Origin: Pseudoxanthomonas sp. J31
Lineage (GTDB): Bacteria > Pseudomonadota > Gammaproteobacteria > Xanthomonadales > Xanthomonadaceae
Assembly (NCBI RefSeq): GCF_000510725.1
Contig: NZ_AZNZ01000010.1
Location: 62,181-126,180 of the forward strand
Length of the DNA stretch: 64,000 nt
Direction: 5' to 3'
This document shows positions 9,624 through 17,777 of the stretch, in pieces (within the stretch, counting starts at the first letter, position 1; each line of letters begins with the position of its first letter). A program made the translations under genes and the position numbers. The notes beneath the pieces are model-generated. The model made no database searches and had not been told where the DNA came from. It saw only the letters and a list, made by a program, of their open reading frames with translations.

Positions 9624-9751
9624 CCGGCAGGCCGGCGCGGGCGCGGTGGACCAGGCGCTGCAGGGCCAGGGGGACGGTCCGTGGCCCGTCCTGCACCGCC
9701 GCGGCCGGCCGGGCGCCACCGGCCCGGGCCATGGGCGCTGCGCAGGCGGGG

Positions 9752-9757
9752 TAAAAT
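9752..9757 (+). promoter_or_regulatory. Candidate -10 box for gltX
   Basis: TAAAAT, 28 nt before the preferred gltX ATG. An in-frame ATG at 9756 overlaps this hexamer, which argues that the upstream ATG is not the start. No convincing -35 element is visible. Confidence 0.4.
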
Positions 9758-9785
9758 GTCCCATTCCGTCCACGTCTTCCTCCCC

Positions 9786-11189
9786 ATGACCTGCCGCACC
9801 CGCTTCGCCCCCAGTCCCACCGGCTACCTGCACATCGGCGGTGCCCGCACCGCGCTCTACTGCTGGCTGGAGGCGCGCCACCGCGGCGGCAAGTTCGTGC
9901 TGCGGATCGAGGACACCGACCGCGAGCGCAGCACCCAGGCGGCGATCGACGCCATCCTCGAGGCCATGGACTGGCTGGGCCTGGACTACGACGAGGGCCC
10001 GGTCTACCAGACCCAGCGCGTCGACCGCTACCGCGAGGTGGCCGAGCAGCTGATCGCCGAGGGCAAGGCCTACTACGCCTACGAGAGCAAGGAAGAGCTG
10101 GACGCCATGCGCGAGGCGGCCATGGCCCGTGGCGAGAAGCCACGCTACAACGGCGCCGCGCGCGACCTGAACCTGCCGTACCGCGACGACCCCAACCGCG
10201 TCATCCGCTTCAAGAACCCGACCGAGGGCGTGGTCGCGTTCGACGACCTGATCAAGGGCCGGATCGAGATCGCCAACAGCGAGCTGGACGACATGGTGAT
10301 CTTCCGTCCGGACGGCTACCCGACCTACAACTTCGCGGTCGTGGTCGACGACTGGGACATGGGCATCACCGACGTGATCCGCGGTGACGACCACATCAAC
10401 AACACCCCGCGCCAGATCAACCTGTACCAGGCCATCGGCGCCCCGGTGCCGAAGTTCGGCCACATGCCGATGATCCTGGACGAGGCCGGCGCCAAGCTGT
10501 CCAAGCGCACCGGCGCGGCCGACGTGATGCAGTACAAGGACATGGGCTACCTGCCCGACGCGCTGCTGAGCTACCTGGCGCGCCTGGGCTGGTCGCACGG
10601 CGACCAGGAGATCTTCAGCCGCCAGGAGCTGGTCGAGCTGTTCGACGTGCGCAACTGCAACTCCAAGGCCGCGCGCCTGGACATGGCCAAGCTGGGCTGG
10701 GTCAACCAGCACTTCCTCAAGACCACCGATCCGGCCGCGGTCGCGCCGCACCTGGTCTACCAGCTGGAGAAGCTGGGCCTGGACCTGGGCAAGGGCCCGA
10801 AGCCGGAGGAAGTGGTCGTGGCCCTGCGCGAGCGCGCGCAGACGCTGAAGGAAATGGCCGAGAAGGCCGTGGTCTGGTACACCCCGCTGGAGCACTACGA
10901 CGAGGCCGCGGTGGCCAAGCACCTCAAGCCCGGCGCCGACGCCGCCCTGGCCAAGGCCCGGGAGCTGCTGGCCGCGCTGCCGGAGTGGACGGTGGAGGCG
11001 GTCGGCCAGGCCCTGCACGACACCGCCGCGGCGCTGGAACTGGGCATGGGCAAGATCGCCCAGCCGCTGCGCGTGGCCATCACCGGCACCCAGGTCAGCC
11101 CGGACATTTCCTGGACGGTCTACCTGGCCGGCCGCGACGAGGCCTTGAAGCGCATCGACGCCGCCATCACCAAGGTTCCAAAGGGCTGA
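9786..11189 (+). CDS. gltX: Glutamyl-tRNA synthetase
   Basis: Class I aminoacyl-tRNA synthetase that charges tRNA-Glu. The 467-residue length is normal. The HIGH-type signature is [14 protein letters not shown] (residues 7-20) and the KMSKS-type loop is KLSKR at 237-241. The start at 9786 gives the usual N-terminus (TRFAPSPTG); the in-frame ATG at 9756 overlaps the candidate -10 box and would add ten residues. zur follows after 13 nt, so it may be partly cotranscribed with gltX. Confidence 0.97.
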   Translation: MTCRTRFAPSPTGYLHIGGARTALYCWLEARHRGGKFVLRIEDTDRERSTQAAIDAILEAMDWLGLDYDEGPVYQTQRVDRYREVAEQLIAEGKAYYAYESKEELDAMREAAMARGEKPRYNGAARDLNLPYRDDPNRVIRFKNPTEGVVAFDDLIKGRIEIANSELDDMVIFRPDGYPTYNFAVVVDDWDMGITDVIRGDDHINNTPRQINLYQAIGAPVPKFGHMPMILDEAGAKLSKRTGAADVMQYKDMGYLPDALLSYLARLGWSHGDQEIFSRQELVELFDVRNCNSKAARLDMAKLGWVNQHFLKTTDPAAVAPHLVYQLEKLGLDLGKGPKPEEVVVALRERAQTLKEMAEKAVVWYTPLEHYDEAAVAKHLKPGADAALAKARELLAALPEWTVEAVGQALHDTAAALELGMGKIAQPLRVAITGTQVSPDISWTVYLAGRDEALKRIDAAITKVPKG

Positions 11190-11202
11190 CCACGGAGGCG
11201 CC

Positions 11203-11682
11203 ATGCCGCATGCCTGCACCGACCCCCATCACCATGTCCACAGCGCCGAAGCGTTCGTGCGGGCGGTGGAGCGGGCCTGCAGCGAGCGTGGCCTGCGCCT
11301 GACCCCGATCCGTGCCAACGTGCTGCGGCTGATCGCCGATGCCGGCAAGCCGGTGAAGGCCTACGACCTGCTGGAGAAGGTACGCGAGACCAAGGGCGCC
11401 GGCGCCGACGCGCCGCCGACCGTGTACCGCGCGCTGGATTTCCTGATGGCCAACGGCTTCGTGCACAAGCTGGCTTCGGTCAACGCCTTCGTCGCCTGCC
11501 ACCATCCCAACAGCGCGCAGCACTCCGTGCCGTTCCTGATCTGCGACCGCTGCCATAGCGCGGTGGAGCTGGAGGACCGCGAGGTCGTGGCCCAGCTCGA
11601 CGCGCGCGCCAAGGCGCTGGGCTTCCAGCCCCAGGCGCAGACCCTGGAAGTGCACGGCCTGTGCGCGCGCTGTGCCGGCTGA
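11203..11682 (+). CDS. zur: Fur-family zinc uptake regulator
   Basis: A 159-residue repressor of the Fur superfamily. It has an N-terminal winged helix ([18 protein letters not shown], then [11 protein letters not shown] as recognition helix region) and a C-terminal dimerisation domain with two CxxC pairs (CDRC and CARC) forming the structural zinc site. The short CARC tail and the lack of a Fur-type HHDH signature favour Zur over Fur. The N-terminus is itself His-rich. It starts 13 nt after gltX with ACGGAGGCG as ribosome-binding site. Nearby znuD-like and MerC-like genes with a Zur-box-like element support the zinc assignment. The stop codon lies between the arms of a short GCCGGC inverted repeat (11674-11688). 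Confidence 0.9.
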   Translation: MPHACTDPHHHVHSAEAFVRAVERACSERGLRLTPIRANVLRLIADAGKPVKAYDLLEKVRETKGAGADAPPTVYRALDFLMANGFVHKLASVNAFVACHHPNSAQHSVPFLICDRCHSAVELEDREVVAQLDARAKALGFQPQAQTLEVHGLCARCAG

Positions 11683-11712
11683 GCCGGCGCGCCCGGACGT
11701 GGCTTGCGGCGG

Positions 11713-12930
11713 TCAGGCCGCCGCGGGTGCCAGCTTCCGCTCCCTGATCGGTGCATTGGCCACTGCGGCCACCAGCGCCAGGGCCATGTCCGCGTACCAC
11801 ATCCACTGGTAGCTGCCGGTGCCCTCCAATGCGACGCCACCCAGCCAGGCGCCGAAGAAGCCGCCGACCTGGTGCGAGAGCAGGGTCAGGCCGAACAGCG
11901 TGCCCAGGTAACGCGGGCCGAACAGCTTGCCGACCAGGCCGGCGGTCGGCGGCACCGTCGCCAGCCAGGTGAAGCCGAGGCCGGCGGCGAACAGGTAGAA
12001 GGTCCAGGCGCTGGGCGGGGCCAGCAGGAACAGCGCGATCAGCAGCGCGCGGCTGGCGTACATCGCCGCCAGGATCCACTTCATGCGGAAGCGCTCGCCC
12101 AGCTTGCCCGCGGCCAGGCTGCCGGCGATGTTGAACAGGCCGATCAGGGCGATGGAGACCGCCGAGACGCTGGCCGGCAGGCCGCACAGCGCCACCTCGC
12201 CGGGCAGGTGGGTGACCAGGAAGGCCACGTGCACGCCGCAGGTGAAGAAGCCCAGGTGCAGCAGCCAGTAGCTGCGGTCGCGTGCGGCCACGCCCAGCTG
12301 GTGGCGCAGGCCGCGGTCCTCGAAGCCCTCGTGCGCCGGCGGCGCCTCGCCCTCGCGGCGGCGGAAGCAGCGCGCCAGCGGCAGGGTCAGCAGCGAGGTC
12401 GCGGCCATGCCCAGCATCGCCACGGTCCAGCCGGCCGCGCCGATCACCAGCTGCAGCACCGGCGCGAACACGAACTGGCCCAGCGAGCCGCCGGCATTGA
12501 TGAAACCGGCCGCCGACGAGCGCCGCTGCGGCGGCAGCCGCCCGGCGGTGGCACCGATCAGGATGGAGAAGCTGCCGGCGCCCGCGCCGGCGGCGGTCAG
12601 CACCCCCAGGCTCAGCATCAGCCCCGGACCGGAAGGCAGGAACGGGACCAGCGCCAGGCCCGCGGCCAGCAGCAGGCCGCCGCCGACCAGCACCGGTTCG
12701 GAGCCATGGCGGTCGGCCAGCGCGCCGAACACCGGCTGCACCGCGCCCCACACGAACTGGCCGATCGCCAGCGCCAGGCTGATGGTGGCGATGCCGACGC
12801 CGGTATCCAGGTGGATCGGCGCCACGAACAGGCCGGTGGTCTGGCGCGCACCCATGGTCAGCATCAGGATCACCGCGGCGGCCACCACCAGGGCGGGGGT
12901 GCCGGGCGTGCGGGCAGTGTCCGCGCTCAT
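11713..12930 (-). CDS. MFS transporter, partner of the MarR regulator
   Basis: A 405-residue major facilitator superfamily protein with about twelve hydrophobic segments, likely an inner-membrane efflux or uptake carrier. The family motif between helices 2 and 3 is present as GALADRHGSEP (a D-R-x-G type signature). The substrate is not readable from sequence. Its ATG overlaps the stop of the upstream MarR gene by 4 bp (ATGA), so the two are translationally coupled, and the pairing suggests that the regulator's ligand is also the transporter's substrate. It converges on zur with a gap of 30 bp. Confidence 0.88.
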   Translation of the reverse strand: MSADTARTPGTPALVVAAAVILMLTMGARQTTGLFVAPIHLDTGVGIATISLALAIGQFVWGAVQPVFGALADRHGSEPVLVGGGLLLAAGLALVPFLPSGPGLMLSLGVLTAAGAGAGSFSILIGATAGRLPPQRRSSAAGFINAGGSLGQFVFAPVLQLVIGAAGWTVAMLGMAATSLLTLPLARCFRRREGEAPPAHEGFEDRGLRHQLGVAARDRSYWLLHLGFFTCGVHVAFLVTHLPGEVALCGLPASVSAVSIALIGLFNIAGSLAAGKLGERFRMKWILAAMYASRALLIALFLLAPPSAWTFYLFAAGLGFTWLATVPPTAGLVGKLFGPRYLGTLFGLTLLSHQVGGFFGAWLGGVALEGTGSYQWMWYADMALALVAAVANAPIRERKLAPAAA

Positions 12931-13358
12931 TCCTCTGTCTCCTTGGCCAGTGCGCCGTCCAGTGCGTCCAGCGCGGCGTGCAGCTGGCCCAGCGGGCCGC
13001 TGCCGAGCAGGGCGTCGATGCGCCGCTGCGCGCGCTGCCACAGCGGGCGTGCACGGGCCAGGCGCTGGCGGCCGGCCGCGGTCAGTGCCAGCACGCGCCG
13101 GCGCGGATCCTCATCGCGGACTTCGGCAACCAGTCCGTCGCGCAGCAGTGGCTGCAGGTTGCGGCTGAGGGTGGTGCGGTCCATGCCCAGGCTCGCGGCC
13201 AGCGTGCCCAGGCTTTGCGGCGTGCGCGCGTGGCGCAGCAGCGAATACTGGTTGACGTTGAGCCCGGCGCCGGCCAGGGCGTGGTCGTAGATCTGCGACA
13301 CCAGGCGTGCGGCGCGGCGCAGCCGGAAGCAGGTGCAAGGCGAGTGCGGGGCGGGCAT
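12927..13358 (-). CDS. MarR-family transcriptional regulator
   Basis: A 143-residue winged-helix regulator. The DNA-binding part is near residues 45-95: GTLAASLGMDRTTLSRNLQPL is the helix-turn-helix and DEDPRRRVLALT the wing with the basic D-x-R-x-R signature of the family. The ATG at 13358 is chosen over an in-frame GTG at 13388 because the latter sits one base from a perfect 20-bp palindrome and leaves no ribosome-binding site. That palindrome and a TATAGT box on this strand suggest autorepression of the marR-MFS operon. The N-terminus has two cysteines (CTCF), which could be redox-active; this is speculation. Confidence 0.88.
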   Translation of the reverse strand: MPAPHSPCTCFRLRRAARLVSQIYDHALAGAGLNVNQYSLLRHARTPQSLGTLAASLGMDRTTLSRNLQPLLRDGLVAEVRDEDPRRRVLALTAAGRQRLARARPLWQRAQRRIDALLGSGPLGQLHAALDALDGALAKETEE

Positions 13359-13389
13359 GCGGGCGGCCTGCGTGGGGCGGGCCGCCACT

Positions 13390-13409
13390 ATACGTGCATA
13401 TGCACGTAT
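13390..13409. promoter_or_regulatory. Perfect 20-bp palindrome, probable MarR operator
   Basis: Arms ATACGTGCAT and ATGCACGTAT form a perfect palindrome with no spacer, 32 bp upstream of the marR ATG. A TATAGT hexamer on the minus strand (13387-13392) overlaps its promoter-proximal end. The size and symmetry match typical MarR dimer sites; occupancy would block RNA polymerase. Confidence 0.7.
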
Positions 13410-13460
13410 TCATGGAAGCGCGCCGCCGCCGAAGCGTGGCGGCGCGCGCATCGTGCGAGG

Positions 13461-15647
13461 TCAGAACCAGGCGCGTACGCCGAACGCCACCGCGCGTCCC
13501 GGCAGCGGCGCGTATTCGCGCAGCAGGGAGGTGTGCGGACGCGCCTCGGTGTCGCCCAGGTTGCTGCCATCCAGGAACAGCTCCCAGCGGCCGCCGTGCG
13601 GCTGTTCCCAGCCGTAGGACAGGTGCGCGTCGACCAGGGTGTAGCCGGGGCTTGGTTCCTCGTTGCCTGCCACCCGGTCCTGCGCGCGGTAGCGCACCGC
13701 GCCCAGCGAGGCGCGCCAGCCGCCCAGGTCCCAGGCAAGGCTTGCACCCAAGCGCCCGGGCGCGATGCGCGGCAGCGGACCGCGGTTGTCCAGTTCCACG
13801 ACGTAGGCGTGGGCATGGTCGCCGTGCGGCACCTCGAACGCCGCCGTGCGCGTGCCGCTGCCGTCCAGTTCGCCGCGCACGTGGTCGGCAAACAGGCGCA
13901 GGTCCCAGCGGCCGCTGGCGTTGTCGGCCAGGTGCAGTACGGCCTCGGCCTCGGCGCCGGTGAACACCGCGTCGGCCTGGGTCCACAGCCGCGCCGGCAC
14001 CTCGTGCTCGGACACGCCGGTATCGGCCAGGTGGATGAACTCGTCGAAGCGGCTGCGGTACACCGACAGCTCCAGGTCGAAGCGCTCGTGGTGCGCGTGC
14101 AGGCCGATCTCGCCGCGCAGGGCGGACTCGGTGTCCAGGCCGGCGTCGCCCACCTCCAGCGAGGCGGTGGCCACGTGCAGGCCGCCGGCGTAGAGCTCTT
14201 CCTGGGTGGGCGCGCGCTCGGAGCGGTCCACGCCCAGGCGCAGGTCCAGGGACGGGGCCAGCTTCCAGATCGCCGAGGCCGAGAGGCTGGTGGCGCCGAA
14301 GCTGCGCCGCGGCTTGCCGCCTTCCGGTTCCAGCTCGACCCGGTCGTGGCGCGCGCCGAATTCCATCTTCAGCGGGCCGGCGCTCTTTTCCTGCAGCACG
14401 AACAGGCCGTGGCTGCGGGTCAGCGTGGCCGGCACGAAGGCTTCGGCGCCCACCGCGCCGAAATCGACCCGCCCGGATTGCAAACCGAAGGCGCCGCGCC
14501 AGCCGCCCAGTTCCTTCTGCACCGCCTGCACGCGGGCGTCGTAGCCGCTGCTGGTGAAGCGGGTGCCGACCTCGCCGCCTTCCAGTTCCACGTGTTCGTA
14601 ATCGCTCCAGGCGCCGTGGAAGTCGATCCGCTCCAGGAACGCGGCCGGTGCGTAGATCCCGCCCTTCAGCTCCAGGCGGTCCTGGCGCAGGTCGATGCGC
14701 ACGTCGTGGGCGTGGTCTTCCTGGCCGTGCGCGTCCCCGTCGCCGTGTTCCTCTTCCCCGTGCCCATGGTCGCCGGCGTGCACGTGCGCGCCCGGCGGAA
14801 TGCCGTACTCGCTGCGGTAGGTGCTGGCGGCCACGCCCAGGTAGCCGGCATCGCCCAGCCAGGTCAATCCGAGGCCGCCGGCGCGGGTCTGCATCGCGCT
14901 GTTGCCCAGGCGGCCCGGCGCGGCCTCGTGGCCTTCCTCCTCCGCGTCGTGGTCGTGCGCGGCGTGGGCCTGGCCGGGGATGTCGTAGTCGCCGGTATCA
15001 CGCAGCAGGCCGTCCACGTGCAGCACGAGGTTGTCGCCGCTGGTGCCGTCGAGCCGGAACATGCCGCTGCGCTCGTTGTTGACCGTGTTGCCGCGCAGCT
15101 CGGCGCGGCCGGACAGCGGTGCGCCGGGCAGCTCGCGGGCGATGCGGCCGTCGACCACGTTGACCGCGCCGCCGATGGCCCCGCTGCCGAACAGCAGGGT
15201 CGCCGGGCCCTTGAGCACCTCGATCTGGTCGGCCAGGAACGGCTCCACGCTGGCGGCATGGTCGGCGCTGACGGTGGACGCGTCCTGGCTGCCCAGCCCG
15301 CTTGCCAGCACCTGCACGCGCGGGCCGTCCATGCCGCGCAGGATCGGACGGCCCACGCCCGGGCCGAAATAGCTGGTCTGCACGCCGGGCAGCCGGGCCA
15401 CGGTCTCGCCCAGGGTCGCGGCGCGCGCGTCATCGAGGGCCTGGCCCTGCAGCACTTCCACCGGGCGTGCCAGGGTCTCCGCATCGCCGGCCAGCGGCGA
15501 GGCGGTGACCTGCAGCGCCGGCAGTTCGGTGGGGTCGTCGTGGGCCAGCGCCAGGGCTGGCAGGCCCGCGCAGGCCAGCGCGATGGAGGCTGCCAGCGGC
15601 GCACGGACGAGGACGCGGGAAGCGGGGGAACGCATCGGATCGGGCAT
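13461..15647 (-). CDS. znuD: TonB-dependent receptor, ZnuD-like (zinc uptake)
   Basis: Outer-membrane receptor of 728 residues. A signal peptide ends about residue 35 (ALALA then HDD). A TonB-box-like LPALQVTAS is at 42-50, a plug domain follows (LPGVQTSYFGPGVGRPILRG, LKGPATLLFGSGAIGG), and the barrel ends in Trp-Phe. Two His/Asp/Glu-rich stretches, residues 228-241 and 288-315, fall in extracellular-loop territory and look like metal-capture loops as in neisserial ZnuD. AAGGACC lies 7 nt before the ATG. The gene is divergent from the MerC-like gene across a Zur-box-like element, and zur is 2 kb away. ZnuD is the best assignment; a nickel, cobalt or copper receptor is the alternative. Confidence 0.85.
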   Translation of the reverse strand: MPDPMRSPASRVLVRAPLAASIALACAGLPALALAHDDPTELPALQVTASPLAGDAETLARPVEVLQGQALDDARAATLGETVARLPGVQTSYFGPGVGRPILRGMDGPRVQVLASGLGSQDASTVSADHAASVEPFLADQIEVLKGPATLLFGSGAIGGAVNVVDGRIARELPGAPLSGRAELRGNTVNNERSGMFRLDGTSGDNLVLHVDGLLRDTGDYDIPGQAHAAHDHDAEEEGHEAAPGRLGNSAMQTRAGGLGLTWLGDAGYLGVAASTYRSEYGIPPGAHVHAGDHGHGEEEHGDGDAHGQEDHAHDVRIDLRQDRLELKGGIYAPAAFLERIDFHGAWSDYEHVELEGGEVGTRFTSSGYDARVQAVQKELGGWRGAFGLQSGRVDFGAVGAEAFVPATLTRSHGLFVLQEKSAGPLKMEFGARHDRVELEPEGGKPRRSFGATSLSASAIWKLAPSLDLRLGVDRSERAPTQEELYAGGLHVATASLEVGDAGLDTESALRGEIGLHAHHERFDLELSVYRSRFDEFIHLADTGVSEHEVPARLWTQADAVFTGAEAEAVLHLADNASGRWDLRLFADHVRGELDGSGTRTAAFEVPHGDHAHAYVVELDNRGPLPRIAPGRLGASLAWDLGGWRASLGAVRYRAQDRVAGNEEPSPGYTLVDAHLSYGWEQPHGGRWELFLDGSNLGDTEARPHTSLLREYAPLPGRAVAFGVRAWF

Positions 15648-15680
15648 GCGTAGGTCCTTGGGGGTGACGTGGGAGGGCGG

Positions 15681-15699
15681 ATGTTATAATGTATCGCTC
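15681..15699. promoter_or_regulatory. Zur-box-like element with embedded -10 box
   Basis: One half matches the Zur consensus half-site ATGTTATA exactly (15681-15688); the other half is degenerate. TATAAT (15685-15690) lies inside it and would serve the MerC-like gene, with a 31-nt gap to its ATG. The same region reads TATAAC on the minus strand, toward znuD. Repression of both divergent genes by zinc-loaded Zur is inferred. Confidence 0.55.
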
Positions 15700-15721
15700 A
15701 TTCCGGTGCCAGCCCCCGCCC

Positions 15722-16135
15722 ATGCCCCATCACCACCACCACCACCGCCTCGTCGATCGCCTGGCCGCCACCGGCTCGCTGCTGTGCGCGATCCATTGCG
15801 CGCTGACGCCGCTGCTGCTGGCGGCGGTGCCGGCGCTGGGCATGTCGCTGTGGTTCGACGACGGGGTGGAATGGACCCTGGTGGCCTTCGTCAGCCTGCT
15901 GGGCGTGTTCAGCCTGGGCTGGAGCTACCGCCGCCACCGTGCGCTGCGCGCGCTGGGCCTGCTCGTGCCGGGCTTGCTGGCACTGTGGGCCGGGCTGCTG
16001 TACGCGCCGCTGCACGAGGCGGCGGTGCCGCATGCGGTGGCGATGACCTTCGGCGGCACCCTGGTCGGCGTGGCCCACGTGCTGAACCTGCGGCTCAACC
16101 ATGGCCATGTTCATGACGCCAGCTGCGCCCATTGA
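15722..16135 (+). CDS. MerC-domain-like small membrane protein with N-terminal His6
   Basis: A 137-residue inner-membrane protein with about four hydrophobic helices. After MP it has six consecutive histidines, then SLLCAIHCALTPLLLA, resembling the Cys-containing first helix of MerC-type proteins, and a His-containing C-terminus (NHGHVHDASCAH). MerC proteins move mercuric ions; members beside Zur and ZnuD are more likely linked to zinc, and the histidine and cysteine clusters fit metal binding. The in-frame ATG at 15689 overlaps the TATAAT box, so the ATG at 15722 is preferred. Divergent from znuD and probably controlled by the same site. The transport function is inferred. Confidence 0.75.
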   Translation: MPHHHHHHRLVDRLAATGSLLCAIHCALTPLLLAAVPALGMSLWFDDGVEWTLVAFVSLLGVFSLGWSYRRHRALRALGLLVPGLLALWAGLLYAPLHEAAVPHAVAMTFGGTLVGVAHVLNLRLNHGHVHDASCAH

Positions 16136-16210
16136 GCGCGCATGCTAGGCTTGCCGCCCTGTCGCGCGCCGCGCGCCGTCCAAGTTATTCGAAATCAAGG
16201 AGTTAAATGA

Positions 16211-16381
16211 ATGGGCAAGGGTGACCGCAAGACCGCCAAGGGCAAGCGCTACAACTCCAGCTACGGCAACGCGCGCCGCCATGGTGGCACCCGTGCCGCG
16301 GCGGGTGCGGCCGCGCCGGCGGCCAAGAAGACCGTCGTGAAGAAGGCCGTGGCCAAGAAGACGGTGGCCAAGGCCGGCTGA
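16211..16381 (+). CDS. 30S ribosomal protein THX
   Basis: A small 56-residue, highly basic protein. Its N-terminus MGKGDRKTAKGKRYNSSYGNAR matches the start of the THX family of small-subunit proteins, which stabilise the 30S head. The C-terminal half is a low-complexity Ala/Lys/Val tail (KKTVVKKAVAKKTVAK) that extends beyond the approximately 30-residue core. AAGGAG (16197-16202) precedes the ATG by 8 nt. The gene stands alone and is followed by a hairpin; its downstream neighbour hutI converges on it. Confidence 0.85.
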   Translation: MGKGDRKTAKGKRYNSSYGNARRHGGTRAAAGAAAPAAKKTVVKKAVAKKTVAKAG

Positions 16382-16406
16382 TCGCCTCCTCGCAGCAGTA
16401 CTCCCG

Positions 16407-16431
16407 GAACGCGGCGCCTGGCGCCGCGTTC
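16407..16431. terminator. Hairpin between THX gene and hutI
   Basis: The 12-base arms GAACGCGGCGCC and GGCGCCGCGTTC are perfect complements around a single T, so the actual loop is about five bases. A weak T-rich stretch (TGCGTTT) follows on the plus strand. It lies between two converging genes. Confidence 0.65.
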
Positions 16432-16459
16432 TGCGTTTCGGGGCAGGGTTTCCCGCGCC

Positions 16460-17683
16460 TCAGTACAGCTGGCGGCCGCCGCTCCAGGCCGAGGCCGCCA
16501 GGTTGCCGCCCAGCCAGTAGCAAAGTTCGGCCGGCGCCTTCGCGTTCCACAGCACGAAGTCCGCGCGCAGGCCCGCGGCCAGGCGGCCGCGATCATGCAG
16601 CCCGAGCGCACGCGCGGCGTGCACCGTGGTCCCGCGCAGGGCTTCCTCCGGGGTGAGCCGGAAGTGGGTGCAGGCCAGGGACATGGCCAGGCGCAGCGAC
16701 TGCAGCGGCGAGGTGCCGGGATTGCAGTCGGTGGCCACCGCCATCGCCACGCCCCGGGCACGGAATGCATCCAGCGGCGGCAACCGCGTCTCGCGCAGCA
16801 CGTGGAAGGCGCCGGGCAGCAGCACGGCCACCGTGCCGGCGCGTGCCATCGCCGCCACGCCTTCGGGCGAGGTGTGCTCGACATGGTCGGCCGAGAGCCC
16901 GCCGAATTCCGCCACCAGGGCCGCGCCGGCGCCGTCGCTGAGCTGGTCGGCGTGCAGCTTCACCGGCAGGCCGAGCGCGCGCGCGGCCTCGAACACCCGG
17001 CGGGTCTGCGCCGCATCGAAGCCGATGCGCTCGCAGAACGCATCCACCGCGTCGACCAGGCCTTCGGCGTGCAGCCGCGGCAACCATTCGCAGACCGCGG
17101 CGATGTAGTCGTCGGCGCGGCCGGAGTACTCCGGCGGCAGCGCGTGCGCGCCGAGGAAGGTGGTGCGCACCTCGATGCCCAGGCTGGCGCCGACCTGGCG
17201 CGCGACCTGCAACATGCGCCGTTCGCTGTCGAAGTCCAGGCCATAGCCGGACTTGATCTCCACGGTGGTGGCGCCGTCGGCCACCAGCGCGCGGGCGCGC
17301 GGCAGCGACTGCGCCAGCAGGCTGGCCGGATCGGCGGCACGGGTGGCGCGCACGGTGGAGACGATGCCGCCGCCGGCGCGGGCGATCTCCTCGTAGCTGG
17401 CGCCGGCCAGGCGCTGCTCGAACTCGCCGGCGCGGTTGCCACCGAACACCAGGTGGGTGTGGCAGTCGACCAGGCCCGGCGTCACCAGGCGACCGCCGGC
17501 CTGCAGCACCTGCGCGGCCAGTGGACCATCGCCGGCCGGCAATGCCCCGCGTGGGCCGACCCAGGCGATGCGGCCGTCCTTCCACGCCAGCGCGCCGTCC
17601 TCCACCAGGCCGTAGCCGGGGCCGTCGAGGGTGGCCAGGCGCGCATCCAGCAGCAGGCCGTCCCACAGCGGCGGGCGGGTCAT
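16460..17683 (-). CDS. hutI: Imidazolonepropionase
   Basis: Hydrolyses 4-imidazolone-5-propanoate to N-formimidoyl-L-glutamate, the third step of histidine degradation. The 407-residue protein is an amidohydrolase-superfamily member with the metal motif [15 protein letters not shown] (His75, His77), a conserved EIKSGYGL, and [10 protein letters not shown] near the C-terminal metal Asp. The ATG at 17683 gives the usual compact N-terminal sandwich; longer in-frame reading adds only low-quality sequence. It is divergent from hutF, with which it acts in sequence. hutH, hutU and hutC are not in the window. Confidence 0.95.
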   Translation of the reverse strand: MTRPPLWDGLLLDARLATLDGPGYGLVEDGALAWKDGRIAWVGPRGALPAGDGPLAAQVLQAGGRLVTPGLVDCHTHLVFGGNRAGEFEQRLAGASYEEIARAGGGIVSTVRATRAADPASLLAQSLPRARALVADGATTVEIKSGYGLDFDSERRMLQVARQVGASLGIEVRTTFLGAHALPPEYSGRADDYIAAVCEWLPRLHAEGLVDAVDAFCERIGFDAAQTRRVFEAARALGLPVKLHADQLSDGAGAALVAEFGGLSADHVEHTSPEGVAAMARAGTVAVLLPGAFHVLRETRLPPLDAFRARGVAMAVATDCNPGTSPLQSLRLAMSLACTHFRLTPEEALRGTTVHAARALGLHDRGRLAAGLRADFVLWNAKAPAELCYWLGGNLAASAWSGGRQLY

Positions 17684-17777
17684 CGGAAGCCCTCGCGGGC
17701 CATCGGGATCGCGTCGGTCATGGCCGGGATTCTCGCACGCACATGCCGGCCCGCGGTCCGCCGGGCACAATGCGTCC

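Noticed and set aside
9756-9785. Upstream ATG start for gltX
   Set aside because: It overlaps the TAAAAT box and adds ten residues not expected in GltX.
7380-11219. 1279-codon minus-strand frame extending upstream of lpxH across the cyclase and gltX
   Set aside because: Only its C-terminal 248 residues are LpxH; the rest is antisense shadow of plus-strand genes.
13359-13388. GTG start at 13388 for marR
   Set aside because: It is one base from the 20-bp palindrome and has no ribosome-binding site; the ATG at 13358 fits better.
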